A stretch of DNA of 15,147 nucleotides, from contig DIVN01000014.1 of the NCBI GenBank assembly GCA_002435875.1, forward strand, positions 1 through 15,147. Direction: 5' to 3'. The notes beneath the pieces are model-generated. The model searched no databases. It worked only from the letters and a program-made list of their open reading frames with translations, and was not told where the DNA came from. The stretch comes from Anaerolineales bacterium UBA6131. GTDB lineage: Bacteria; Chloroflexota; Anaerolineae; UBA2200. Made by a program: the position numbers and the translations under genes. The stretch's first letter is position 1; the number at the start of each line of letters is the position of its first letter. Positions 5,171 through 13,371 of the stretch are shown here, one piece after another.

Positions 5171-7936
5171 GTGAGCAAGAAGCGGGCCGCCATCGTGTTC
5201 TGCATATTTCTTGTCGCAGCATTCAGCCTTCTAGCGGGTGCGCCACCGACCCTGGGAGACGCAGAGGCAACCATCGTGCTGCAGCAGGGAAACAATGGTT
5301 ACCTGGGTGCCCGCGACACCTACATCTACAAGTACGCCCCGCAAACCAACTTTGCCAACGCTGAACCCCTGATCATCGGCTACAAGGAGCAGTATGCGCT
5401 CCTGATGCAGTTTGACCTCACACCCCTGCCGAGCAATGCAGTTGTGACGCGAGCTGTTTTGGAAATCTATGCAACTGGGTGGAGCGGGCAGGGACTCAAT
5501 GTCACGATCGACGCGTATCGCCTACTTCGCGAGGTGAGAGTCGGTCAGGCGACATGGGAGGTGGCCCTGCAGGGGAGTCCATGGGGCGCGCCCGGCTGCA
5601 ACGCCCCAACGGTCGACCGAGCGGCCGCGCCAGAGAGCAGCGTGTCCACAAGCGGGATTGAAAAGTGGTACAGCTTCGATCTTACCTCCCTTGTGGGGGC
5701 CTGGTCTGAAGGCAGTGTGGCAAATAGTGGCATCATGCTGCGCACGCGCTTTCCAGACCTGGGGCGCACCTTCCGCTTTGCCGGCGCCCAGTCCGGTTCG
5801 CCTGCTCTACGGCCACGCCTGGTAATCAACTACCAAGCCGCCGGCGATGTGACCCCTGTGCTGCCCTCGACGACGCCAAGTTCTACTGCGACGCGCACGC
5901 CAACTGCCTCACCTACGGTAGGCAATGCGACAGCAACTTCGCTGCCCGCATCCAGCCCAACGCCAACTGCATCACAGACGACAACCTCTGTACCCTATGT
6001 GCCGCCTCCATCCGGCGGAGAAACCACCGTGACCTTGCAGCAGGGGCTCAATGGCTATACTGGTTGGGCGGACACCTACATCTACAAGTATGCGCCCAAC
6101 AGCAACTACGCCGCGATAGAACCACTCCGCATTGGCTACAAAGAGCAGTACGCGATCCTCCTGAGAGTCGATCTCGCGTCGATCCCCGCCAATGCATGTA
6201 TCAACCGAGCGGTTTTGCAGTTCTATGCCATCGGTTGGAGTGGACCTGGCCAGAGCGTATTTCTGGATCTGTACCGGCTGCTGCGCGAGGTCAAGATAGG
6301 TCAGGCGACCTGGAGCAGTGCACAACAAGGGATTCCATGGGGGCTGGCGGGCTGCAGCGATACCACAGTGGACCGTGTGGCTGCACCGGACTGCAGTGTG
6401 CCCACGAGTGGCATAGAAGAGTGGTACAGTTTCGACATTACCGCGCTGGCGCAGGCCTGGTCAAGCGGCAGCGCGGCGAACAATGGTGTGCTCGTGCGTA
6501 CCCGCCTTCCCGACAACGGACGCTCATTCCGCTTTTCGGGGGCGCAGTCACCGACGGTCGCCCTACGCCCCAAGCTGGTGGTAACGTACCAGGTTGACGG
6601 TCCAGTGCCAGCCGACACAACCACACCTACCCCGACCCGTACGCAGACGCTGCCGGCAGTCGGGGCAACGGCCACGGCAACCCCGTTGGCGACGTCCACA
6701 ACGACACCGGTTCTCCCCGCCCCAGGAGCCGATACCACGCTCATCCTGCAGCAGGGGGTAAACGGCTACTCCGGATGCACCGATACGTACACATTTCAGC
6801 GTGCTCCAGGATCGAACTACTGCTGGGACTCTTGGCTGCGGGTTGGGTACGGGCAGCAAAATGCGGGGATCTTGCGCTTTGACCTGAGCAGCATTCCATG
6901 GAATGCCACGATCTCGAGCGCATCGCTGCAGCTATATGCCACGGGGTGGAGCTGCACGACTACAATCCCAGCTGTGCATGCCCTCCTGCGGCCTGTCAGT
7001 GCCTGTCAGGTGACCTGGAACGAAGCACGGGCGGGGGACCCGTGGGCGAGACCCGGGGCAAATGACACCATCATTGATCGCAGGGCCACCGTCGAGGGAT
7101 CGGTCACAGCCAACGGCGTGGCCCAATGGTACGCCTTTGATATCCGCAGGGTGGTTCAGGAGTGGGTGAGCAGCTCCCTGCCAAACAATGGCCTGCTATT
7201 GCGCGACACGTTGACCTATTCGCCCGCGACATTCTACTTCGCCAGCGCCCAGGCCACCGACATCCATTTCAGACCGAAACTGGTCATCAGCTATCACACA
7301 CGGCCGACACCCACACCGGCCGCAGTTCCCACACTGATCATTGGGCACATCACGGATAGTCACATGCGCGAGGGACCAGGGTTCTCTGAGACCTTTGTGA
7401 ATGTCATCCGCACGATTGGCTCTCAAGCGCAGGTCTTGGTGGACTCTGGCGACTGCACGGAAGATGGCAATGCAGCGCAGTCGATCCACTACTATGACCT
7501 GATCAATGGGAATGCCTACGTTCCATGGCGTGCGGTGCCTGGCAATCACGACACCCCGGACACCTTTGTGCGCTACATTGGCCCCCTGCAGTGGTCGCTT
7601 GACATCGGCAACTACAGACTGATTGGCATCGAAGCGGAAAGCATCGACTATGCAGCGCTCGACCAGGCGCTGACACTAGACAAAACCTGCGTCATCATCG
7701 GGCACTTTCCTCTGGACGTCTACCCCTGGGCCGATCAGGAGAAATTGCGCGAGCGCTTCCGCAACTTCCGGGTCCCAATCTACCTGGCAGGGCACACCCA
7801 TGAGGATTCCTACTCGATCGATCTGTCCACGGGCACCATCCTTCTCGTGGGCAAGCGCGTTGGATATGGGCACTATCGTCTGATCACGCTCCAGGGACGC
7901 GCTGTACTGAACGTAGCGTACCAGTACCAGTACTGA
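5171..7936 (+). CDS. Protein A: secreted protein with three DNRLRE/CBM96-like domains and C-terminal metallophosphoesterase
   Basis: 921 aa from GTG 5171 (AAGGAG 5 bases upstream). Order: Sec signal peptide (KKR, then a hydrophobic stretch to about residue 24); DNRLRE-like domains at about 33-222, 285-474 and 522-709; Thr/Pro linkers of 62 and 47 residues between them; a 10-residue linker; then a calcineurin-like metallophosphoesterase (MPE) from 720 to the end. MPE ligands visible: D729 and H731 (DSH), D761 (SGDC), N792-H793 (GNHD), H845 (GHFP), H875 and H877 (GHTH). All the usual metal-binding motifs are present, in a compact domain of about 200 aa resembling CpdA-type phosphodiesterases. 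DNRLRE/CBM96-type domains are carbohydrate-binding candidates. The substrate is unknown, and a phosphodiester in a surface glycan or an extracellular nucleotide are options. There is no wall anchor or membrane tail. The gene has its own strong promoter and is the first of three paralogues. Confidence 0.9.
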   Translation: MSKKRAAIVFCIFLVAAFSLLAGAPPTLGDAEATIVLQQGNNGYLGARDTYIYKYAPQTNFANAEPLIIGYKEQYALLMQFDLTPLPSNAVVTRAVLEIYATGWSGQGLNVTIDAYRLLREVRVGQATWEVALQGSPWGAPGCNAPTVDRAAAPESSVSTSGIEKWYSFDLTSLVGAWSEGSVANSGIMLRTRFPDLGRTFRFAGAQSGSPALRPRLVINYQAAGDVTPVLPSTTPSSTATRTPTASPTVGNATATSLPASSPTPTASQTTTSVPYVPPPSGGETTVTLQQGLNGYTGWADTYIYKYAPNSNYAAIEPLRIGYKEQYAILLRVDLASIPANACINRAVLQFYAIGWSGPGQSVFLDLYRLLREVKIGQATWSSAQQGIPWGLAGCSDTTVDRVAAPDCSVPTSGIEEWYSFDITALAQAWSSGSAANNGVLVRTRLPDNGRSFRFSGAQSPTVALRPKLVVTYQVDGPVPADTTTPTPTRTQTLPAVGATATATPLATSTTTPVLPAPGADTTLILQQGVNGYSGCTDTYTFQRAPGSNYCWDSWLRVGYGQQNAGILRFDLSSIPWNATISSASLQLYATGWSCTTTIPAVHALLRPVSACQVTWNEARAGDPWARPGANDTIIDRRATVEGSVTANGVAQWYAFDIRRVVQEWVSSSLPNNGLLLRDTLTYSPATFYFASAQATDIHFRPKLVISYHTRPTPTPAAVPTLIIGHITDSHMREGPGFSETFVNVIRTIGSQAQVLVDSGDCTEDGNAAQSIHYYDLINGNAYVPWRAVPGNHDTPDTFVRYIGPLQWSLDIGNYRLIGIEAESIDYAALDQALTLDKTCVIIGHFPLDVYPWADQEKLRERFRNFRVPIYLAGHTHEDSYSIDLSTGTILLVGKRVGYGHYRLITLQGRAVLNVAYQYQY
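5267..7297 (+). repeat. Three DNRLRE-like domain repeats in protein A
   Basis: Units at 5267-5836, 6023-6592 and 6734-7297 (190, 190 and 188 residues). Each runs from (T/I)xLQQGxNGYxG..DTY through YA..LLxxDL, QATW or QVTW, DR, WY(S/A)FD(I/L) and NNG-type motifs to RPxLVxxY. Units 1 and 2 are of equal length and about 64% identical without gaps by hand count, sharing YIYKYAP, GYKEQYA and YRLLREV. Unit 3 is more distant and carries the NYC...CQVTW cysteine pair. Confidence 0.85.
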
Positions 7937-8099
7937 TCGGCATCGAATCTGGCAATTGCCGCAGCAGCACATGTCCTCGTTTTCCTCGTCACGCGCAGGC
8001 TCCACGCACGTCATAAAGGGCAGTGGCTATTCGTTGCTAGGCTGCCCGGAGTCTCTTTGCGAAGTCTCGAGGGCCGTTCATCGAGTTTTCACGTAACTG

Positions 8100-8108
8100 T
8101 GGTATGCT
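8100..8108 (+). promoter_or_regulatory. Possible extended -10 promoter for protein B gene
   Basis: TGG TATGCT (8100-8108) fits the TGn-extended -10 form, with no clear -35 box 16-18 bases upstream. It would give a start near 8114 and a leader of about 75 bases to the ATG at 8190. The 253-base gap 7937-8189 otherwise holds a 10-base palindrome (7951-7960, GGCAATTGCC) and a weak 6-base-pair stem at 8018-8047. No gene is apparent, and read-through from the protein A promoter is possible. Confidence 0.3.
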
Positions 8109-8177
8109 ACACTATGGGTGAGTCGCAGAAAGCACGTCAGTCTGTGGACACACTTGAGCATACTGTTCTTTGTGCAT

Positions 8178-8189
8178 AGGGGACCATAC
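8178..8189 (+). promoter_or_regulatory. Ribosome binding site deciding the ATG start at 8190
   Basis: AGGGGA (8178-8183), 6 bases, then ATG CTT GCA AAG. A GTG at 8118 in the same frame would add 24 residues, including a second short hydrophobic stretch. The shorter form has the better ribosome site and a standard signal peptide. Confidence 0.7.
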
Positions 8190-11100
8190 ATGCTTGCAAA
8201 GCATCACAGCCGCAGAAACCGGAACCGGACCGCCCTAAGCGGGCTCTGGCTCGCCTGTTTGGCATGCATGCTTCTGGTTGTGCCGCCAGGACCTGGAACG
8301 CAGTGGGTCGCCGCGCAAGGGGGACAGACCCTCATACTGCAGCAGGGCAACGCTGACTATCTCGGCTGCGAGGACACCACTCTCTATCAATACGCGCCCA
8401 ACACCAACTACTGTGCCGAAGGGCAGATCAAAGTTGGCTACAAGCAGCAATACGCCTCCCTAATCAGGTTCGACCTCGCCACACTGCCCCCAGGCGCGGT
8501 GATCAGCCAGGCAAAGCTGCAATTGTACGCCGTAGGCTACGGCGGATCGGGTACGACCATCAATGCTTATGCCTTGCTACAACGCAATGTAGCCTGCGAA
8601 GCGACCTGGACGAGAGCAAGCGGTTCCGACCTGTGGCATATGCCGGGAGCAAACGATGCCCTGTTAGATCGCCGCGACATGCCGGCAGGCACTGTCACCC
8701 TCAGTGTGATCAACGAATGGGCTGAAATTGATCTCACGGCCCTGGTGCAAGAGTGGGCTGATGGGCGCTTGGGCAACGAGGGTGTCTTGCTGCGCGGCGA
8801 ATCTCCCACGACTACGCCGGTCTTTTACTTTGTGAGCGCGCAGGGCACTGTGCTTGCCCATCGTCCCAGGCTGGTGATCAGCTACGAGTCTGTGGCACCA
8901 TCGGTGATACCCAGCAAGACCAGCACAACAGCACTCACTCCGACTGGAACCCCCGCCAACACACCGACCCCGACGACAACCATGGCAACGCCAGCGACTC
9001 CAGCGGTTACATCGATCCCGCAAGAAGCAAGCCTAAGTCTGCAGTGCGGCAACGCCGGCTACCAGGATTGCGAAGACACGCACATGTACCAGTTCAACCC
9101 TGAGAGCGCCGGTGATCTGTGGGCGTCGCCACAGTTCAGGGTCGGCTACAGGCAATCCTATGCTGCACTCTTGCGTTTTGGGCTGCCTTTGCCCGCAGAG
9201 GCGACGGTGGTGGGCGCCAAGCTCGCCCTGTATGCCTCCGCCTGGAGTGGCGCCGATCTGAGCATTGGTGCCTATGCGGTCCTGCGGAAGACTACCGTTA
9301 CTCAGGCGACTTGGAACCAAGCCGAGGCCGGCAATCTGTGGGCGGTTCCCGGCTGCAACGACACCGCAACGGACCGACGCGCTGTGCCCGAGAGCACGGT
9401 GCATACCAGTGGCATCGGGCGTTGGTATGAGTGGGATATCACATCGCTGGTACAGGCCTGGGCGAGTGGTGCTCTGCCCAACAATGGTCTCTTGTTGCGC
9501 GGTGAAAGCGCCGCCTCGTCCGCGTCGTTCTATTTTGCAGCAGCGCAGGACGGTACGCCGAGCTACCGCCCCGTGCTGCTGGTGACTTACCGCTCCTCTG
9601 CACCGCCGGCGACAGCAACCGCCACCCCCACACCGACGCCAAGCCAGACGCTGACGAAGACCGCCACCAGAACAGCCACGCAGACGCTTGCCCCCATCGT
9701 ACCAGCCACGGCTACAGCGACTCCTGGCACAACTCCCGCGGTGACGCACACGCCCACGCGAACGCCTAGTCCGTCCAGTACCAGGGTGCCGACGCGCCCG
9801 TCGCAGCAGTCGACCATTGTCCTTCAACAGCACGCGGATGGGTACCAGGGTGCGTCCGACACCCACATCTACCAGTATGAACCCGGCAGGAACTACTGCC
9901 AGGAGCGTCAATTGCGCGTCGGTCAGCGGCAGCAATATGCGGCCCTGATACGCTTCGACCTGGCCGGCATCGCCTCCCAGACGCCCGTCTCGCATGCAGT
10001 GCTTGAGGTCTACGCAGCAGGCTGGGGCGGCACCAATATGACGATCGATGCCTTCGCAGTAGGCAGACCCGTACAGTTGTGCGAGAGCACCTGGACCCAG
10101 GCACGGGCTGGAGTGCCCTGGCAAGTGCCACGTGGCAATGATGGCTACGCGGATCGGCGTAGCATGCCCGAGAGCACGATCACGACCAGCGGCATGGCGC
10201 GGTGGTATGCCTTTGACATTACCACGTTGGTGCAAAGCTGGCTCGCAGGAACCTACGCCAACAATGGGATCATGCTTCGTGGCGCGTCCCCGACCGCGGG
10301 TGCAGCCTTCTACTTTGCCAGCTCAGAGGCAGCTGAGGCCAACCTGCGCCCCAGGCTGGTGATCACGCTCGGAGGGCCTGGACCCATCGTGACACCTGGT
10401 GCTACCGCCATGACGGCAACGCCCTCTATAACCACAGCCGTCCGCACACCTACCCCCACGCGGACACTGCCACCCGGGACCGAGATCACGATCGAGCTGC
10501 AAGAGGGAACAGACGGCTACACTGGGTGTCAAGACAACCACCTGAACGAAGTCCAGCCAGACTACTGGGATGACTGGTGGATCACTACTTTCCGTGCGGG
10601 CTTTTCCAAGCCCGTGAGCCGCGGACACGTCAGTGGCCTCATACGTTTTGCCTTGCCGCCCATACCGGCAGACTCTCTGGTTAGCAGAGCTGAACTCGAG
10701 CTCTACTCTGCTGGCTGGAACCGGGCAGATGCCAGCGTCAGCCTAGGTGCCTACGCTATGCTCAGGGACAATAACCCCGACCGGGCCAGTTGGTTTGAGA
10801 CAGGGCTGGGCAGCCCCTGGGGTAGCGCCGGTTGTACCCTTGTCGGCAGCGACCGCGTTGCCGTGCCGGACAGCGTCGTCACAGTCTCTGACACAGGAAG
10901 GACCTATCGCTTTGATGTGACGCAGACGGTGCAAGGTTGGGTAGATGGGGCACTGCCGAACTACGGCATTCTCCTGCGTGCCGAGTCCGGCAACGGCTTC
11001 TTCACCTTCGCCGCTGCCAACGGCTCTAATCTTAGCCGCCGGCCCAAACTGATCATCACCTACCGCTCAGGAGGATTGACCCCCCAGCCGACCAGAACGC

Positions 11101-13052
11101 CCAGCGCGACGGGCCTCTCTTCCACGGCAACCCGCACGCGGACCCCGACGGTGACGCCTACTCTAGCACGCTCCGCGACTGCAACGCTTCTGGCCCCTGC
11201 GCCGACGGCCACCGATACGGGCACAATCATCCTTCAACAGGGAGTGGACGGCTACTCGCAGGCTGAAGACACCCACATCTACCTGTACGAGCCGGCCCGG
11301 AACTACTGCTCGGCTGATCAGATCCGGGTTGGGTACGGCCCTCAGTACGCCAGCCTTGTCTACTTCGGCCTGTCATCCGTACCCACCAACATCTTTGTGC
11401 AACAAGCCAGCCTCGAGCTCTACGCCACGGGCTGGAGCGGGCGCGATATGACCATCGGTGCCTACGCGCTCACCCATGCAGCGAGCTTCTGTCAGGCTAC
11501 CTGGAATCAAGCGGCCACGGGAGACCCCTGGGCCACCCCCGGCTGCGCTGATCCGGTATCGGATCGCCGCTCCTGGCCTGAAAGCTCGCTCGAGACGCAG
11601 GGGACCGCCAGGTGGTACAGCTTTGATCTTACCAACCTGGTGCGAGAATGGCTCGGCGGGGCCCTGGCCAACCGAGGTGTGTTGCTGCGAGACCTGGCTG
11701 ACCGCTCAACCTACTCCTTCCACTTTGCCAGCGCCAACAACATCAACCCCAGCCTGCGCCCCAGGCTAAAGGTATCCTATTCACTGGTGGCACCAGGGGC
11801 CTCGGCTACACCAGTCAGGACGGCTGTGCCCGGAACCAACGAATTGACCCTGGTCCTACAGCAGAGCAGAGATGGCTATTGGGGCGCTGAAGACACGTTC
11901 ATTCACCGCTATGACCCAGACAATGCTGACGACTACTGGTTGCACTCGCAGCTGCGAGTGGGTGACGTGCAGCGCTACGCCTCGGTCCTGCGCTACGACC
12001 TGACGCCACTGCCCCAGGGGGCCGCCGTTACTCGCGCAGTTCTGGATCTGTATGCCGAAGGCTGGACTGGATCCAATATTACACTCGGCGCCCACCGCAT
12101 TCTGCATACAACGACAGTCCATCAGGCAACGTGGAACCAGGCGCGATTTGGGGATCCATGGGCTCAGCCAGGATGCAGCGACCCAGCACAGGACTGCAGC
12201 GGCACACCGGAGCATTATGTGACCACCAGGGGCATCCCCGACTGGTATGGATTTGACGTAACGTCCCTCGTGCAGGATTGGGCCAGTGGTAGCATTGCCA
12301 ACAATGGGGTGCTGTTGCGTCAGGCGTCCTTCTCCGCGCCAGGTGTGATCAGCTTTGCCAGCTGTCAGAGCATGTTCCCTGAGTATCGTCCAAGGCTCAC
12401 CATCACCTATCGCCTCGGTCCGGCACCGACGCCCTCGGGCATCCCCACACTGGTGATTGGACACATCACGGATTCACATATTCGCGCCAGCCCAGGCATA
12501 CCTGAGGGTTTTGTGCAGGTTGTCCTTGACATCAACTCTCAGGCACAAGTACTGATCGACACTGGGGACTGTGCTGACAACGGCACGCTTGAGGACACTC
12601 TGCGCTACCGTGATCTCTTGGTCGGTAACGTGGCGATTCCATGGCACGCAGTAGCCGGCAACCATGATACGCCAGCCATCTTCAGCCAGTACATCGGTCC
12701 GCTGGAGTGGTGGCAGGACATTGGCAATTATCGCCTTATCGGCATCAATGCGGAAGCGATTGACTTTGCAGCGCTGGACCGGGCATTGACTTTCCAGAAA
12801 CCATGTATCGTCTTTGGACATTATCCGATGGATTGGTACAGCGCCGATGATCAGAGCAGACTGCGCGAGCGCTTCAAAGCCTATCGCGTGCCAATCTATG
12901 TTTCTGGCCACGCCCACGAACAGTCCTACACGCTCGATGAGGAATCGGACACGTACCTGCTGGTAGGAGAAGAAGTAGGCTATGGGCAGTATCGTCTGAT
13001 CACCATGGAAGGTTACGCCGTGCGCGACATCGCCTATCGGACCCGGAATTGA
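8190..13052 (+). CDS. Protein B: secreted protein with six DNRLRE/CBM96-like domains and C-terminal metallophosphoesterase
   Basis: 1620 aa from ATG 8190. The signal peptide has an Arg-rich n-region (RRNRNR at 8-13), a hydrophobic core at 16-31 and a probable VAA|Q cleavage at 42. Six DNRLRE-like domains follow, at about residues 46-233, 280-468, 542-727, 766-959, 1012-1198 and 1219-1408. Thr/Pro-rich linkers of 46, 73, 38, 52 and 20 residues join them. After a 10-residue linker comes the metallophosphoesterase from 1419: D1428/H1430 (DSH), D1460 (TGDC), N1491/H1492 (GNHD), H1544 (GHYP), H1574/H1576 (GHAH). All ligand motifs are intact. The MPE aligns with that of protein A without gaps, at about 58% identity by hand count. 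Role inferred: extracellular or surface phosphoesterase displayed on a long polysaccharide-binding stalk. No sortase or C-terminal membrane anchor is seen. Repeat subtypes alternate strictly along the chain. Confidence 0.9.
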   Translation: MLAKHHSRRNRNRTALSGLWLACLACMLLVVPPGPGTQWVAAQGGQTLILQQGNADYLGCEDTTLYQYAPNTNYCAEGQIKVGYKQQYASLIRFDLATLPPGAVISQAKLQLYAVGYGGSGTTINAYALLQRNVACEATWTRASGSDLWHMPGANDALLDRRDMPAGTVTLSVINEWAEIDLTALVQEWADGRLGNEGVLLRGESPTTTPVFYFVSAQGTVLAHRPRLVISYESVAPSVIPSKTSTTALTPTGTPANTPTPTTTMATPATPAVTSIPQEASLSLQCGNAGYQDCEDTHMYQFNPESAGDLWASPQFRVGYRQSYAALLRFGLPLPAEATVVGAKLALYASAWSGADLSIGAYAVLRKTTVTQATWNQAEAGNLWAVPGCNDTATDRRAVPESTVHTSGIGRWYEWDITSLVQAWASGALPNNGLLLRGESAASSASFYFAAAQDGTPSYRPVLLVTYRSSAPPATATATPTPTPSQTLTKTATRTATQTLAPIVPATATATPGTTPAVTHTPTRTPSPSSTRVPTRPSQQSTIVLQQHADGYQGASDTHIYQYEPGRNYCQERQLRVGQRQQYAALIRFDLAGIASQTPVSHAVLEVYAAGWGGTNMTIDAFAVGRPVQLCESTWTQARAGVPWQVPRGNDGYADRRSMPESTITTSGMARWYAFDITTLVQSWLAGTYANNGIMLRGASPTAGAAFYFASSEAAEANLRPRLVITLGGPGPIVTPGATAMTATPSITTAVRTPTPTRTLPPGTEITIELQEGTDGYTGCQDNHLNEVQPDYWDDWWITTFRAGFSKPVSRGHVSGLIRFALPPIPADSLVSRAELELYSAGWNRADASVSLGAYAMLRDNNPDRASWFETGLGSPWGSAGCTLVGSDRVAVPDSVVTVSDTGRTYRFDVTQTVQGWVDGALPNYGILLRAESGNGFFTFAAANGSNLSRRPKLIITYRSGGLTPQPTRTPSATGLSSTATRTRTPTVTPTLARSATATLLAPAPTATDTGTIILQQGVDGYSQAEDTHIYLYEPARNYCSADQIRVGYGPQYASLVYFGLSSVPTNIFVQQASLELYATGWSGRDMTIGAYALTHAASFCQATWNQAATGDPWATPGCADPVSDRRSWPESSLETQGTARWYSFDLTNLVREWLGGALANRGVLLRDLADRSTYSFHFASANNINPSLRPRLKVSYSLVAPGASATPVRTAVPGTNELTLVLQQSRDGYWGAEDTFIHRYDPDNADDYWLHSQLRVGDVQRYASVLRYDLTPLPQGAAVTRAVLDLYAEGWTGSNITLGAHRILHTTTVHQATWNQARFGDPWAQPGCSDPAQDCSGTPEHYVTTRGIPDWYGFDVTSLVQDWASGSIANNGVLLRQASFSAPGVISFASCQSMFPEYRPRLTITYRLGPAPTPSGIPTLVIGHITDSHIRASPGIPEGFVQVVLDINSQAQVLIDTGDCADNGTLEDTLRYRDLLVGNVAIPWHAVAGNHDTPAIFSQYIGPLEWWQDIGNYRLIGINAEAIDFAALDRALTFQKPCIVFGHYPMDWYSADDQSRLRERFKAYRVPIYVSGHAHEQSYTLDEESDTYLLVGEEVGYGQYRLITMEGYAVRDIAYRTRN
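8325..12413 (+). repeat. Six DNRLRE-like domain repeats in protein B, two alternating subtypes
   Basis: Units at 8325-8888, 9027-9593, 9813-10370, 10485-11066, 11223-11783 and 11844-12413. Units 1, 3 and 5 have NYC in the first loop (11 residues between the Pro and the following VG) and a Cys just before the (E/Q)xTW strand. Units 2, 4 and 6 have a longer first loop (12-13 residues) with an acidic/Trp motif (GDLW, DDWW, DDYW) and lack both cysteines. The alternation suggests growth by duplication of a two-domain block. Confidence 0.8.
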
Positions 13053-13371
13053 GCGGTATCCGGCAAATGCTTACATCTGGCAGAGGATGCTCGATCACAC
13101 TGTCGGTCGGCAAGAGCGTCGCTGACAGCGTGACTCACAGGTCGCTAATTGCGTCATCAGCAGTGGGGCAAGCAGGCTGTTGGCGCATGCTCGCGTGTGG
13201 TCTGGCCTGCGCGTATCTGCGATGTGGATCTGCAGGAGACCTGTTGCAACGCAGGAGTTGAGGAGCTCACGCTCCCAGGTATGGCCGCCGTCAGCCCCAG
13301 GCAAGCCACCCGTCATATAGATATGCAAGCAAGCCTCATGCACTGTCGGTGCACTTAAGGAAGGTACGAAA
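13053..13371. other. Intergenic region between protein B and protein C genes
   Basis: 319 bases without a credible gene. A 70-codon frame overlapping the end of B has no family features and no ribosome site. No T-tailed hairpin terminator was seen after the B stop. Short imperfect stems occur (around 13121-13137), and a 5-base-pair stem (13339-13353) lies just before the ribosome site of C. TTGAGG (13258-13263) and TATGGC (13280-13285), 16 bases apart, are a poor promoter match. A 10-base sequence, CACTGTCGGT, occurs twice (13098 and 13341), which may be chance. Confidence 0.5.

Noticed and set aside
8018..8047. Possible terminator hairpin after protein A
   Set aside because: GGGCAG and CTGCCC pair over only 6 base pairs with an 18-base loop and no T-tract, so I do not call it a terminator.
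8118..8189. Upstream GTG start at 8118 for protein B
   Set aside because: No ribosome site, and it lies only a few bases after a possible -10 box. The ATG at 8190 gives a normal signal peptide with a clear AGGGGA.
9033..10235. 400-codon minus-strand open frame inside protein B
   Set aside because: Antisense shadow of repeats and Thr/Pro linkers, as shown by low-complexity Gly/Arg stretches opposite the linkers. It has no recognisable domain.
5267..12413. Repeated DNA as a CRISPR-like or transposon-derived array
   Set aside because: The repeats are long (about 560-580 bases), diverged, in frame and inside coding genes. They are protein domain repeats.
13098..13350. 10-base direct repeat CACTGTCGGT at 13098 and 13341
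   Set aside because: Two copies 243 bases apart in a 319-base gap are compatible with chance, and no matching copy was seen upstream of A or B.
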